DNA of 64,000 bases, taken from assembly GCA_024235175.1 (NCBI GenBank), contig JACKMX010000002.1:959501-1023500 (forward strand), written 5' to 3'. The stretch's first letter is position 1. The number at the start of each line of letters is the position of its first letter. A model generated the notes under the pieces. It saw only the letters and a list, made by a program, of their open reading frames with translations. It ran no database searches and was not told the DNA's origin. This document shows positions 45,959 through 53,211 of this stretch, one piece after another. Position numbers and translations under genes: made by a program. The stretch is from Chromatiaceae bacterium. Lineage in GTDB: Bacteria > Pseudomonadota > Gammaproteobacteria > Chromatiales > Chromatiaceae.

Positions 45959-46319
45959 GGTGTATGTGTCCGGAAATTTTTTCTCCACTTTCTATCGTGG
46001 AGATAACAACTGTTTACAGAATCTCTTCAGTGCGTGCCGCAGAGACCTCAAGCGAAGAGGAGCTCGGTACAGGTTCCTGCAATAGATCGGTACCCCGGCG
46101 TACATCTTGAGAATTTTTTTGCCGCTGTGGAGGGCGCGATGCAAAACAGGCGGCTTTAAGGAATGGCAGCCGGAAGCCAAGTGCGGGGGACGCTCTGCAG
46201 CGGTGCGTTGTACCGCTTCGTGGCATCATCCATTATCATTGGCGCAGCGGTCAGTTTGCTGCCGGCCATGGATTGATCAGGGGGTTTCCTGGTCTATGCT
46301 GTAATATCAGGAGGCTGTT
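45959..46319. other. 361-bp divergent intergenic region
   Basis: Between the leftward MCP and the rightward TIR-like gene; small ORFs here (45992-46180, 46014-46229, 46107-46304) lack ribosome sites. AGGAGG at 46309-46314 is a strong ribosome site for the TIR-like gene. No other feature found. Confidence 0.4.
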
Positions 46320-47318
46320 ATGAAAGAGCAGATCAGGGTATTTGTCGCATCGTCCAGCGAACAGATCTCAACCGCCGAGGGGATCGCCAGGTCGCTCAGC
46401 GGCACCCCGGAGCTGGATGTGCAGGTGTGGAACAAGGGCGTTTTCGATTTCAGCGCCTCCTACATGGAATCCCTGGAAAAAGCGCTTGAGCAGGCCGACT
46501 TCGCCGCGGTGGTGCTCACCGCCGACGACCGGGCAGAGGTACGCTCGCAAATCGTGGAGTTACCGCGGGACAACGTCAATTTCGAGCTCGGTCTGTTTAT
46601 TGGCGGTTTGGGGCGGGAGCGTTGCTTTTTCTTCATCGATGGTGCATCGCGGACTCGCATTGCCTCGGACCTCTCAGGAATTGAGCCCGTAACCTTTTAT
46701 CCGCCGGTTGCAGATCAACCACCCAACAAACCCACCCTGGAAATCCAGGGAGAGCGGGTCAGGATGCGAATGCTCTCCATGGGTCCGCGCTACAAGCCAG
46801 CAAGGCAGACTCGTGAGGAGCAGGAAAAGCTCTGGCGCTTTTCAGAGACGATATCCGGCTTCTGGTGGGAACGCATGCGGAAGGGTGAGGATGATATGTC
46901 CGCCATCAGTTATCTGAAGGTCACCGTCGACCCGGTGACCAATACGCCCTGTCTTGACGGCAGGGCGTATGACAGGGCTGGAAGGCCGATGGCGGACTGG
47001 CATTCGATGGCAACCAGTGTGGTGATGAGTGGCTCCCCCATTATTTACTACCGCTGGGAGGGACAGATCGAGGAGTATAGCGGTCAGATTTACGGTGGGG
47101 GCGGCCGGTTCTCCTTTGACGATCTTGATCTGAATACTGCCCGCGGTTATTTCTACGATACCAACTATGCTCTTTTAAAGGGCGGCGGAAAAACGCGTAT
47201 CAAACGGTTTGGATTGTATAGGGCAAGCCCGGAAGAGACCGAAATCATGAAAACACCCTGGTCGGGTCACGCCAGAAAACTGATTCAAAAAAAGTTAAAA
47301 ACACTGAAGGGGCGGTAA
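46320..47318 (+). CDS. TIR-like nucleotide-binding domain protein with beta-rich C-terminal domain
   Basis: 332 residues. Residues 5-125 match the TIR-like domain of predicted nucleotide-binding proteins: RVFVASSSEQISTAEGIARS, VWNKGVF, DFAAVVLTADDRA, and the diagnostic NVNFELGLFIGGLGRERCFF with the likely catalytic glutamate at 89. After a linker, residues 178-300 form a strand-rich domain (ISGFWWERM, YLKVTVDP, TPCLDGRAYD, IIYYRWEGQIEEYSGQIYGG, RGYFYDTN) whose spacing suggests a small ligand-binding beta-barrel. Such TIR domains cleave NAD+ when a sensor domain binds a nucleotide second messenger in CBASS/Pycsar-like defence. No cyclase gene is adjacent, so the trigger is unknown. ATG 46320 behind AGGAGG. 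Confidence 0.82.
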   Translation: MKEQIRVFVASSSEQISTAEGIARSLSGTPELDVQVWNKGVFDFSASYMESLEKALEQADFAAVVLTADDRAEVRSQIVELPRDNVNFELGLFIGGLGRERCFFFIDGASRTRIASDLSGIEPVTFYPPVADQPPNKPTLEIQGERVRMRMLSMGPRYKPARQTREEQEKLWRFSETISGFWWERMRKGEDDMSAISYLKVTVDPVTNTPCLDGRAYDRAGRPMADWHSMATSVVMSGSPIIYYRWEGQIEEYSGQIYGGGGRFSFDDLDLNTARGYFYDTNYALLKGGGKTRIKRFGLYRASPEETEIMKTPWSGHARKLIQKKLKTLKGR

Positions 47319-47379
47319 ATACAAATAACCCGCAAAAGCGTCTACAGGCCGGGGATCACAGCGGCCCGTCTCCCCCTGA

Positions 47380-47535
47380 TTAAAACAGATCTTTGAAACA
47401 ATCCTGATACAACTGCAGATTAAGCTGCTCCGCATCCTTTTCCACATTATCGATTCTTGGAATATCCTCATCGGTATCCCGGCACTTGGATATCAGACCA
47501 TTCCATACCGAATCATTCAGATCAAAGCCGGTTAC
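47380..47535 (-). pseudogene. Possible 3' remnant of a protein gene
   Basis: A minus-strand frame from 47535 to the stop at 47380-47382 encodes about 51 residues of protein-like composition (VTGFDLNDSVWNGLISKCRD at one end, DAEQLNLQLYQDCFKDLF at the other), but a TAG stop lies directly upstream and no ATG, GTG or TTG start precedes most of it. It looks like the C-terminus of a decayed gene. The family is not recognised. Confidence 0.3.
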
Positions 47536-47551
47536 CTAAGGCACCCCGGCA

Positions 47552-47571
47552 TTGACATTTGCCACGCAAAT
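47552..47571 (+). promoter_or_regulatory. Candidate sqr promoter/operator dyad
   Basis: TTGACA (47552-47557) overlaps a perfect dyad ATTTGC-CAC-GCAAAT (47557-47571) about 80 bp before sqr. The dyad would occupy the -35 to -10 spacer, a typical repressor site. A -10 element is weak. Sulfide-responsive control by an ArsR-type repressor is a guess. Confidence 0.35.
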
Positions 47572-47652
47572 ATGGTTATTGGCGCATGGCTCGCTTAAAG
47601 CACAGCCAAGAGTATCAAAACAGAGTCTATTAATTTACTGAGGTATGTTGTT

Positions 47653-48924
47653 ATGGCGCACGTGGTTGTTATTGGTGCAAGTACCGGAGGATTGCCCGCT
47701 GCTTACGAAATAAAGGAAGTATTGGGTGGAGGGCACGACGTTACCGTCGTTTCACACAGCCCGGATTTTCATTTCGTCCCTTCGAACCCTTGGGTTGCCG
47801 TCGGTTGGCGCAAAAGAAGCGATATCAGTTTTGCGCTGGAGGAGCCTCTCAAGCGTAAGGGAATAAAATTCGTGCCGTCTCCGGTAGTCGAGATCAACCC
47901 CGATAACAATCAGGTTGTGTTGGCCAACAAATCCACGCTGGATTATGACTATCTGGTGATTGCAACCGGGCCAAAACTTGCGTTTGACGAGGTGGAAGGG
48001 CTGGGCCCGAATGGCCACACCCAATCAGTATGTACCGTGGATCATGCAGAAAAGGCTTATGAATCCTGGAAGGCATTCTGTGAAAATCCCGGGAGAATCG
48101 TCGTAGGCGCAGTTCAGCTGGCTTCCTGCTTCGGGCCTGCCTATGAATATGCAATGATCATGGATACTGATCTGCGCAAGAGAAGTATTCGCGACAAGGT
48201 ACCTATGACCTTTGTAACCTCAGAGCCCTATATAGGACACCTGGGTCTCGGCGGCGTAGGCGACTCCAAGGGCATGCTGGAATCGGAATTGCGTAATCGC
48301 CACATCAGCTGGATTACAAATGCCAAGGTCACAAAAGTTGAAGCGGGCAAAATGTTTGTCGACGAACATGATGCCGATGGCAAGGTGATCAAACAGCATG
48401 AACTCCCCTTCGACTACTCTATGATGCTGCCCGCGTTCAAAGGTGTGGAGGCGGTCAACGCCGTAGGTGAAAAACTGGTAAACCCTCGCGGATTCGTCAA
48501 AGTGGATCAATATCAAAGAAATCCAAATTGGAAAAATATCTATTCACTGGGGGTTTGCATTGCCATCCCGCCGGTGGAAGTGACGCCGGTGCCAACCGGA
48601 ACGCCAAAAACCGGTTATATGATCGAATCCATGGTTACCGCCATAGCACATAACATCGAGCATGACCTGAAGGGTGAGGCACCGGAAAAAGTTGCCACCT
48701 GGAGCGCATTCTGTCTGGCCGATATGGGGGATACAGGAGCCGCGTTCATTGCGGTGCCACAGATTCCTCCGCGCAATATCACCTGGTTCAAGAAAGGTAA
48801 ATGGGTGCACTGGTCAAAGATTGCATTCGAAAAATATTTTATTCGGAACATGAAAAAAGGTGTCACAGAACCGGCATATCAAAAGGCGGCACTGAAGGTT
48901 ATGGGCCTGAACCGGCTTAAATAA
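47653..48924 (+). CDS. sqr: Sulfide:quinone oxidoreductase (FAD-dependent)
   Basis: Oxidises sulfide and passes electrons to the quinone pool. 423 residues: the FAD-binding start HVVVIGASTGGLPAAYEIKE, FHFVPSNPWVAVGWRKR, LDYDYLVIATGPKLAFDEVEG, with cysteines of the active disulfide/polysulfide site at ASCFGPAYEYA and SLGVCIAIPP, and a third in SVCTVDHAEKAYESW. C-terminal helices after 360 (ITWFKKGKWVHWSKIAFEKYF) probably bind the membrane monotopically. The placement of cysteines excludes a plain NADH dehydrogenase. Which SQR type it is cannot be settled here. ATG 47653. This is the main pointer to a sulfur-oxidising lifestyle. Confidence 0.9.
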   Translation: MAHVVVIGASTGGLPAAYEIKEVLGGGHDVTVVSHSPDFHFVPSNPWVAVGWRKRSDISFALEEPLKRKGIKFVPSPVVEINPDNNQVVLANKSTLDYDYLVIATGPKLAFDEVEGLGPNGHTQSVCTVDHAEKAYESWKAFCENPGRIVVGAVQLASCFGPAYEYAMIMDTDLRKRSIRDKVPMTFVTSEPYIGHLGLGGVGDSKGMLESELRNRHISWITNAKVTKVEAGKMFVDEHDADGKVIKQHELPFDYSMMLPAFKGVEAVNAVGEKLVNPRGFVKVDQYQRNPNWKNIYSLGVCIAIPPVEVTPVPTGTPKTGYMIESMVTAIAHNIEHDLKGEAPEKVATWSAFCLADMGDTGAAFIAVPQIPPRNITWFKKGKWVHWSKIAFEKYFIRNMKKGVTEPAYQKAALKVMGLNRLK

Positions 48925-48975
48925 AAGGAAACACGAGAAAACGGGGATCGGCGGAGAATTATCTTCAACAGTAAA

Positions 48976-50394
48976 ATGATTGCCAATTCGGGTATGCCAT
49001 CTGGAGAACTGTCAGTGTCAAAAAAATCAGCAAAGAGGTTTAAAAAAGCAGGTTATCCGATCAATTTTATTGGTGGAGGCAGTAAAGGGATTGCAAAGCT
49101 GATACGCAAGCGGATCAAGATACGCAGATCAGTCGATACCCCGTTCATCCTCGGTCATACTCCGCTGACCACCGCGCCCAAGCATCTCAATCAACTGCGA
49201 TCCGCTTTCGAAAGGGGGGGGCTCGTGGGGATACTGGATGCGTCTCCCGGCGATATCACAGCGTTGTACGCAAGCGTCGGGCTTGAGATCGAGGCTGAGC
49301 CGGATATGCCGGATGTCGAGTTTTTCGGTCTCAAGCGAGAACCGGACGGTATCCGCCAGATCACCTGCTACGCTCCTGCGCAAGTCTATCTGCTCAGCGA
49401 GGAGAGAGCACACATCAACGCCGACGGCAGCGTGAAGATATCGGAAGTCGAGATTGGCACCGAACGCATCTACCCGAGCAAATCCTGGTCAAAGGCGCGT
49501 GCGCTGGCACTCATAGAGCAGATCGGCGAGATTCACCACAATATCCTGCTGCCGGATATGTGTGTCGCGGGCGAAGAGAATAACATCATGAGTCTGGCCG
49601 AGGCTTTCAAGGATCAGAGGATGTATCCCATTGGCGTGCTCGATTTCAAGAAACGCACGCTTACCAACTATTTTCAGATCTCGAGCTTTGCCTACGCCTG
49701 CTACAGCGAAAACGATCACAGTGACTGGTATTATGTCTACCAGATAGGCCAGTTCAGCCCCAGCAACGGGTTCTTCAGCAACGGCAGACGTCAACGTCTT
49801 TGGTACGCCGACAACTATAAAATGAATGCATGGCCCACCGATTTTCCGCGCAATGACCTCGTCTCCCTGATCCAGAGCAGCCCCAACACCACCACCGGTG
49901 CACGCACCGCAACCAGCTCCGTCTCCTATTCAATCAGCGGCAGCGTCAGCTACTCGGACAAGGGTGGGCAAGGCAGCGTCAGCGGCGGCATGAGCATAAG
50001 CAACAGCCTTTCGATCAGCATCCCGGATCTGAGCGTCTACAACAAATCCGTAGATCAGATAAACAATGCCCACTGGGAGTTCGTGATACCCAAAGTGACC
50101 GGTAAGGACGACGGCTGCCTCAACGACCTGAACCCGGTGGTGGCGATTGCCCACAATACGTTTCAACCGCAAAACCAGTGGATCTGGCGCGCCGACGCAA
50201 ACACCAGGGGGAAGGGCAAGGCGTTTCGCATATCCAGCTCATTCGCAGTCGAACTGGTCAACACTTACATCGGCAGGTGCAACATATTCGGCTGCAACTG
50301 CGACGTGAATCATCAAAAATACAACCCCTATCCCGAGGGTGCCGTCAGCACCTTCTCGGTTCCGTTCCCGCCAAAAGCCAGGAAGGAGCCTTAA
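48976..50394 (+). CDS. Putative beta-pore-forming cytolysin-like protein
   Basis: 472 residues with no signal peptide. An N-terminal basic part (1-60), a globular middle (60-300, aromatic-rich: WYYVYQIGQFSPSNGFF, RLWYADNYKMNAWP), then a long alternating Ser/Thr/hydrophobic stretch SSVSYSISGSVSYSDKGG at about 314-331 continuing SGGMSISNSLSISIP, typical of the membrane-inserting stem of leukocidin/aerolysin-type toxins, and a C-terminal NPVVAIAHNTFQ with NQWIWRADANTR. The overall order (cap, glycine/serine stem, aromatic rim) resembles leukocidins, but the match is by pattern. An alternative start is GTG 49015 behind CTGGAGAACTGTCA. Downstream of sqr by 51 bp but unrelated in role. Confidence 0.5.
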   Translation: MIANSGMPSGELSVSKKSAKRFKKAGYPINFIGGGSKGIAKLIRKRIKIRRSVDTPFILGHTPLTTAPKHLNQLRSAFERGGLVGILDASPGDITALYASVGLEIEAEPDMPDVEFFGLKREPDGIRQITCYAPAQVYLLSEERAHINADGSVKISEVEIGTERIYPSKSWSKARALALIEQIGEIHHNILLPDMCVAGEENNIMSLAEAFKDQRMYPIGVLDFKKRTLTNYFQISSFAYACYSENDHSDWYYVYQIGQFSPSNGFFSNGRRQRLWYADNYKMNAWPTDFPRNDLVSLIQSSPNTTTGARTATSSVSYSISGSVSYSDKGGQGSVSGGMSISNSLSISIPDLSVYNKSVDQINNAHWEFVIPKVTGKDDGCLNDLNPVVAIAHNTFQPQNQWIWRADANTRGKGKAFRISSSFAVELVNTYIGRCNIFGCNCDVNHQKYNPYPEGAVSTFSVPFPPKARKEP

Positions 50395-50464
50395 AAGTTA
50401 AAGGAGTGACCATCGTTCTACTGCTGCTTCAAACTGTGGTCTGATAACTTTCGGAGCAGCCTCC

Positions 50465-51718
50465 ATGACGTCCAGTCTCATCATCACTTTGTTCATCTGC
50501 GTGTATGTCGGTATCGCACTTGGCCGTATTCCCGGCCTCGCGATCGACCGCACCGGCGTGGCACTGCTCGGTGCTATCGGCATGCTGGAGCTGTCCGGCA
50601 TGACTTTGCCCGAAGCAGGAACGCTGATCGATCTGCATACCCTGCTCCTGCTTTATGCCCTGATGGTGTTCTCGGCACAACTTCGGCTTGGTGGGTTCTA
50701 TACCCGGGTGGCCTGGAAGCTCACGCTGCTGCTTGAGCGGCCGCCCCGTTTTTTGGCGTGGCAAATGACCGCCAGCGCACTCCTTTCGTCACTGCTGGCC
50801 AACGATATCATCTGTCTCGCCTTCGCGCCTGTGATCGCGCGCGCCTGCCTGACAGCAGGCATCTCTCCCATGCCCCATCTGCTCGGCCTGGCCATGGCGG
50901 CCAACATCGGCTCTGCCGCCACGCTGATCGGAAATCCTCAGAATATGCTGATCGGACAGCTTGGCAGGTTGGAGTTCGCCGATTACCTGGCCTGGAGCCT
51001 GATACCGACACTTGTCTCCCTGGCCGGAGCCTGGGTGATACTGCGCCTGCTTTATCGAAGCGTTCTCGACAGGAGGCCCGATCCAAACGGTACTGCATCG
51101 ATCACGGTTGCAGACACAGATCAACCTTTCGACGCATGGCAGACCGGCAAGGGTCTGATACTTCTGACACTGCTGGTCGCCCTCTTCTTCACCGAGTTAT
51201 CTCGCGACATGGTAGCCCTGTCGCTGGCCGCACTGCTGCTGCTCTCACGCCGGATGCGCACGCGCTCCATTCTCGGGCTGATCGACTGGCACCTGCTGAC
51301 CCTGTTTGCCGCGCTGTTCATCGTTGTGGGGATATTCCGCGGTACAGGTGCGCCCGATCAGATTATGCACTGGCTTGCTGCCCAGGGTGTCGAACTCAGC
51401 GACGGGCATGTATTGACATTCGTGACTGCGCTGCTGAGCAACCTGGTCAGCAATGTGCCGGCCACCATGCTATTGACTCAGGTCCTCGACCCGGCGCACC
51501 CGGAGAACTGGTATATCCTCGCCATGGCCAGCACCTTTGCGGGCAATCTGCTCCTTATCGGCAGCATCGCCAACCTCATCGTAGCCGAACAGGTGGCACC
51601 TCTCGGTGTGCAGCTTGGATTTGGGGAGTATGCCAGGGCCGGCGTGCCGATCACCCTGCTTTCACTCGCGATACTGTCGATGTGGCTTTATATGGGGGGG
51701 CAGGTCTTTAATTTATGA
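50465..51718 (+). CDS. SLC13/ArsB/NhaD-like anion or Na+/H+ permease
   Basis: 417 residues with about 11-12 transmembrane helices in two inverted repeats. MVFSAQLRLGGFYTRVAWKL, SSLLANDIICLAFAPVIARA and the loop AANIGSAATLIGNPQNMLIG are characteristic of the ion-transporter superfamily (CitMHS, ArsB, NhaD, SLC13); the second repeat has LLSNLVSNVPATMLL. Substrate (arsenite, dicarboxylate, sulfate or sodium) is not identifiable. ATG 50465. Its 3' end lies inside the left copy of a 42-bp direct repeat. Confidence 0.82.
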   Translation: MTSSLIITLFICVYVGIALGRIPGLAIDRTGVALLGAIGMLELSGMTLPEAGTLIDLHTLLLLYALMVFSAQLRLGGFYTRVAWKLTLLLERPPRFLAWQMTASALLSSLLANDIICLAFAPVIARACLTAGISPMPHLLGLAMAANIGSAATLIGNPQNMLIGQLGRLEFADYLAWSLIPTLVSLAGAWVILRLLYRSVLDRRPDPNGTASITVADTDQPFDAWQTGKGLILLTLLVALFFTELSRDMVALSLAALLLLSRRMRTRSILGLIDWHLLTLFAALFIVVGIFRGTGAPDQIMHWLAAQGVELSDGHVLTFVTALLSNLVSNVPATMLLTQVLDPAHPENWYILAMASTFAGNLLLIGSIANLIVAEQVAPLGVQLGFGEYARAGVPITLLSLAILSMWLYMGGQVFNL

Positions 51719-51742
51719 TTTTTGATTATTCCGCTAACAGAC
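51701..51742. repeat. Left copy of 42-bp direct repeat
   Basis: CAGGTCTTTAATTTATGATT followed by TTTGATTATTCCGCTAACAG and AC. It matches 53021-53062 at 37 of 42 positions in the same orientation, 1320 bp apart. The left copy includes the last codons and stop of the permease gene; the right copy lies 150 bp before the membrane TIR gene. The intervening segment carries the PDC-sensor gene and an inverted-repeat element. Confidence 0.75.
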
Positions 51743-51755
51743 AAGGGCTCTTGAC

Positions 51756-52718
51756 TCAAAGACCTGATCCCGTATTTCCGAACCAGAACCCCAGGTCTTT
51801 GGCCAGAAACTCTTGGTACGGGATGTAGTGTGATCCATCGCAAGAGAAGTTCAATGACACCATGCCGTTACACAGATTGAGGGAACCGGAACGCAGGTAG
51901 ATCGTTTCATCCGAAAAGCGAAGCTCTCGCAGTATGGCAAAAACCGGCGCTATTTTGGTAACCGGAACGACAGCCATTTCCGGATATTCCCGGTGTGGGT
52001 AGGCCAGGCAAATGTCTGGGTCAGTCAGGCTTTCGAAGTCCAGAATACGGTAACTATAGGGATTATCCATTGTCCAGATGGTGGCCCGGCTGCTGGAAAA
52101 ATGCAGCTTCCCGTGAAAAACACCGTGGCACGACATGAGTTCGACAAGGAGTGCGATGATCTCGTCAACATGGCTGTCCACCAGGCTCTCCACCCGGCTC
52201 TGGTTGAACAGATTGCTGCGGATGGACGGATCCCCCTTGGCCTGAGTCCAGCATATTTCCGCCTCGTGCAACCTTTCCACATGGGGCAACTCGCGCAGAT
52301 CGTAGTCGACTCCCAGATAGCCGGAAATTTGGCCATCGAGGGTGCGGATGAGTTGGACGGCGGTCAGCGAGGGGCGTCGCTTATTGCGACTGATATAGGC
52401 GTCCGACAGGTGGAAATCGAGCTCGGTATCATTTACCCCCTGCATATATGGGCGCTCGAATCGGTACCGCCCGTATTGGTCGGGCTGAGTGCCGTCACGG
52501 GTGATATTTGAGGTGATCTGGTGACCTGCCGCATCCAGGACCCAAAGATATTTACAGTATGGCAGAGAGATCATGGCCTCCCGGAGAACGCTTTCCAGCG
52601 ACTCACGGTCACCAAATAACGAACGACAACGTATTGCCAGTTTCGCAGTCTGGGAGCGCAGGGTCTCGTTGATGATGTTTCGCTGTTGATTGACCTGGCG
52701 TTGTAGTTCGGGATCCAT
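51756..52718 (-). CDS. PDC sensor (Cache-like) domain protein, cytoplasmic
   Basis: 320 residues, no signal peptide or membrane helix. The N-terminal helix (MDPELQRQVNQQRNIINETL) leads to a PDC/Cache-like sensor fold (SLPYCKYLWVLDAAGHQITS; RPSLTAVQLIRTLDGQISGY; LGVDYDLRELP), then a second alpha/beta domain without a recognised output (SHYIPYQEFLAKDLGFWFGN). Proteins of this kind are orphan cytosolic sensors. ATG 52718. Sits between direct repeats, with the GGATCAGGTCT motif in the 3' end of the gene and again on both sides of the element at 52742-53027. Confidence 0.7.
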   Translation of the reverse strand: MDPELQRQVNQQRNIINETLRSQTAKLAIRCRSLFGDRESLESVLREAMISLPYCKYLWVLDAAGHQITSNITRDGTQPDQYGRYRFERPYMQGVNDTELDFHLSDAYISRNKRRPSLTAVQLIRTLDGQISGYLGVDYDLRELPHVERLHEAEICWTQAKGDPSIRSNLFNQSRVESLVDSHVDEIIALLVELMSCHGVFHGKLHFSSSRATIWTMDNPYSYRILDFESLTDPDICLAYPHREYPEMAVVPVTKIAPVFAILRELRFSDETIYLRSGSLNLCNGMVSLNFSCDGSHYIPYQEFLAKDLGFWFGNTGSGL

Positions 52719-52741
52719 AACGGTCGATTACCTATACAAAG

Positions 52742-53027
52742 GGATCAGGTCTGAATGGCACATACTTAACTATACTCGTCGAGTAGTTGACTAGCCGACA
52801 CGGGTCATTTCTTCCGGAAAACGCCGTAAATACGTCCTTGGCCGCTAACGGCTCCTGCCTTACGCGGCACTTGCACGTCCATGTGCGGCGTAGGCTCGAC
52901 AGTGGCATCTCGGCAATTGCTCCTGCATTGCTCTACCTTCCCACATCCCTGTGGGTCGCCTGCCACTGGCGTTTCCTCCAGAAACAACCCGTATCGGCTT
53001 AAACTAAGTGCCATTTGGATCAGGTCT
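52742..53027. repeat. Short inverted-repeat element (MITE-like), copy 2
   Basis: About 286 bp. Terminal repeats AATGGCACATACTTAA (52754-52769) and TTAAACTAAGTGCCATT (52999-53015), flanked by identical direct repeats GGATCAGGTCT (52742-52752, 53017-53027). Shares with copy 1 the order GGTCATTTCTTCCGGAAAAC, CGCCGTAAATACGTCC, TAGGCTCGACAGTGGCAT, TGCCACTG and GTTTCCTCCAGAAACAAC, but has about 100 bp extra in two blocks that form their own hairpins. No protein is encoded. Likely a longer, less deleted member of the same family. Confidence 0.8.
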
Positions 53028-53062
53028 TTATTTTATGATTCTTGATTATTCCGTTCACGGAC
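53021..53062. repeat. Right copy of 42-bp direct repeat
   Basis: CAGGTCTTTATTTTATGATT followed by CTTGATTATTCCGTTCACGG and AC; 37 of 42 positions match 51701-51742. Its first 7 bases overlap the right flanking repeat of the inverted-repeat element. Confidence 0.75.
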
Positions 53063-53211
53063 GAATAGTGCAAACGGTTCTGTCAGCATCTTTTTCATAG
53101 ATCTCTTCCCACCGATTTCCACGGGAGGCTAGGTAATAAATCGCACCCGGAAATCCCAACCGTAAAGATCCGGCGTCTTTTGGATTGTCGACTTCGGGGA
53201 AGGAAGCATTT

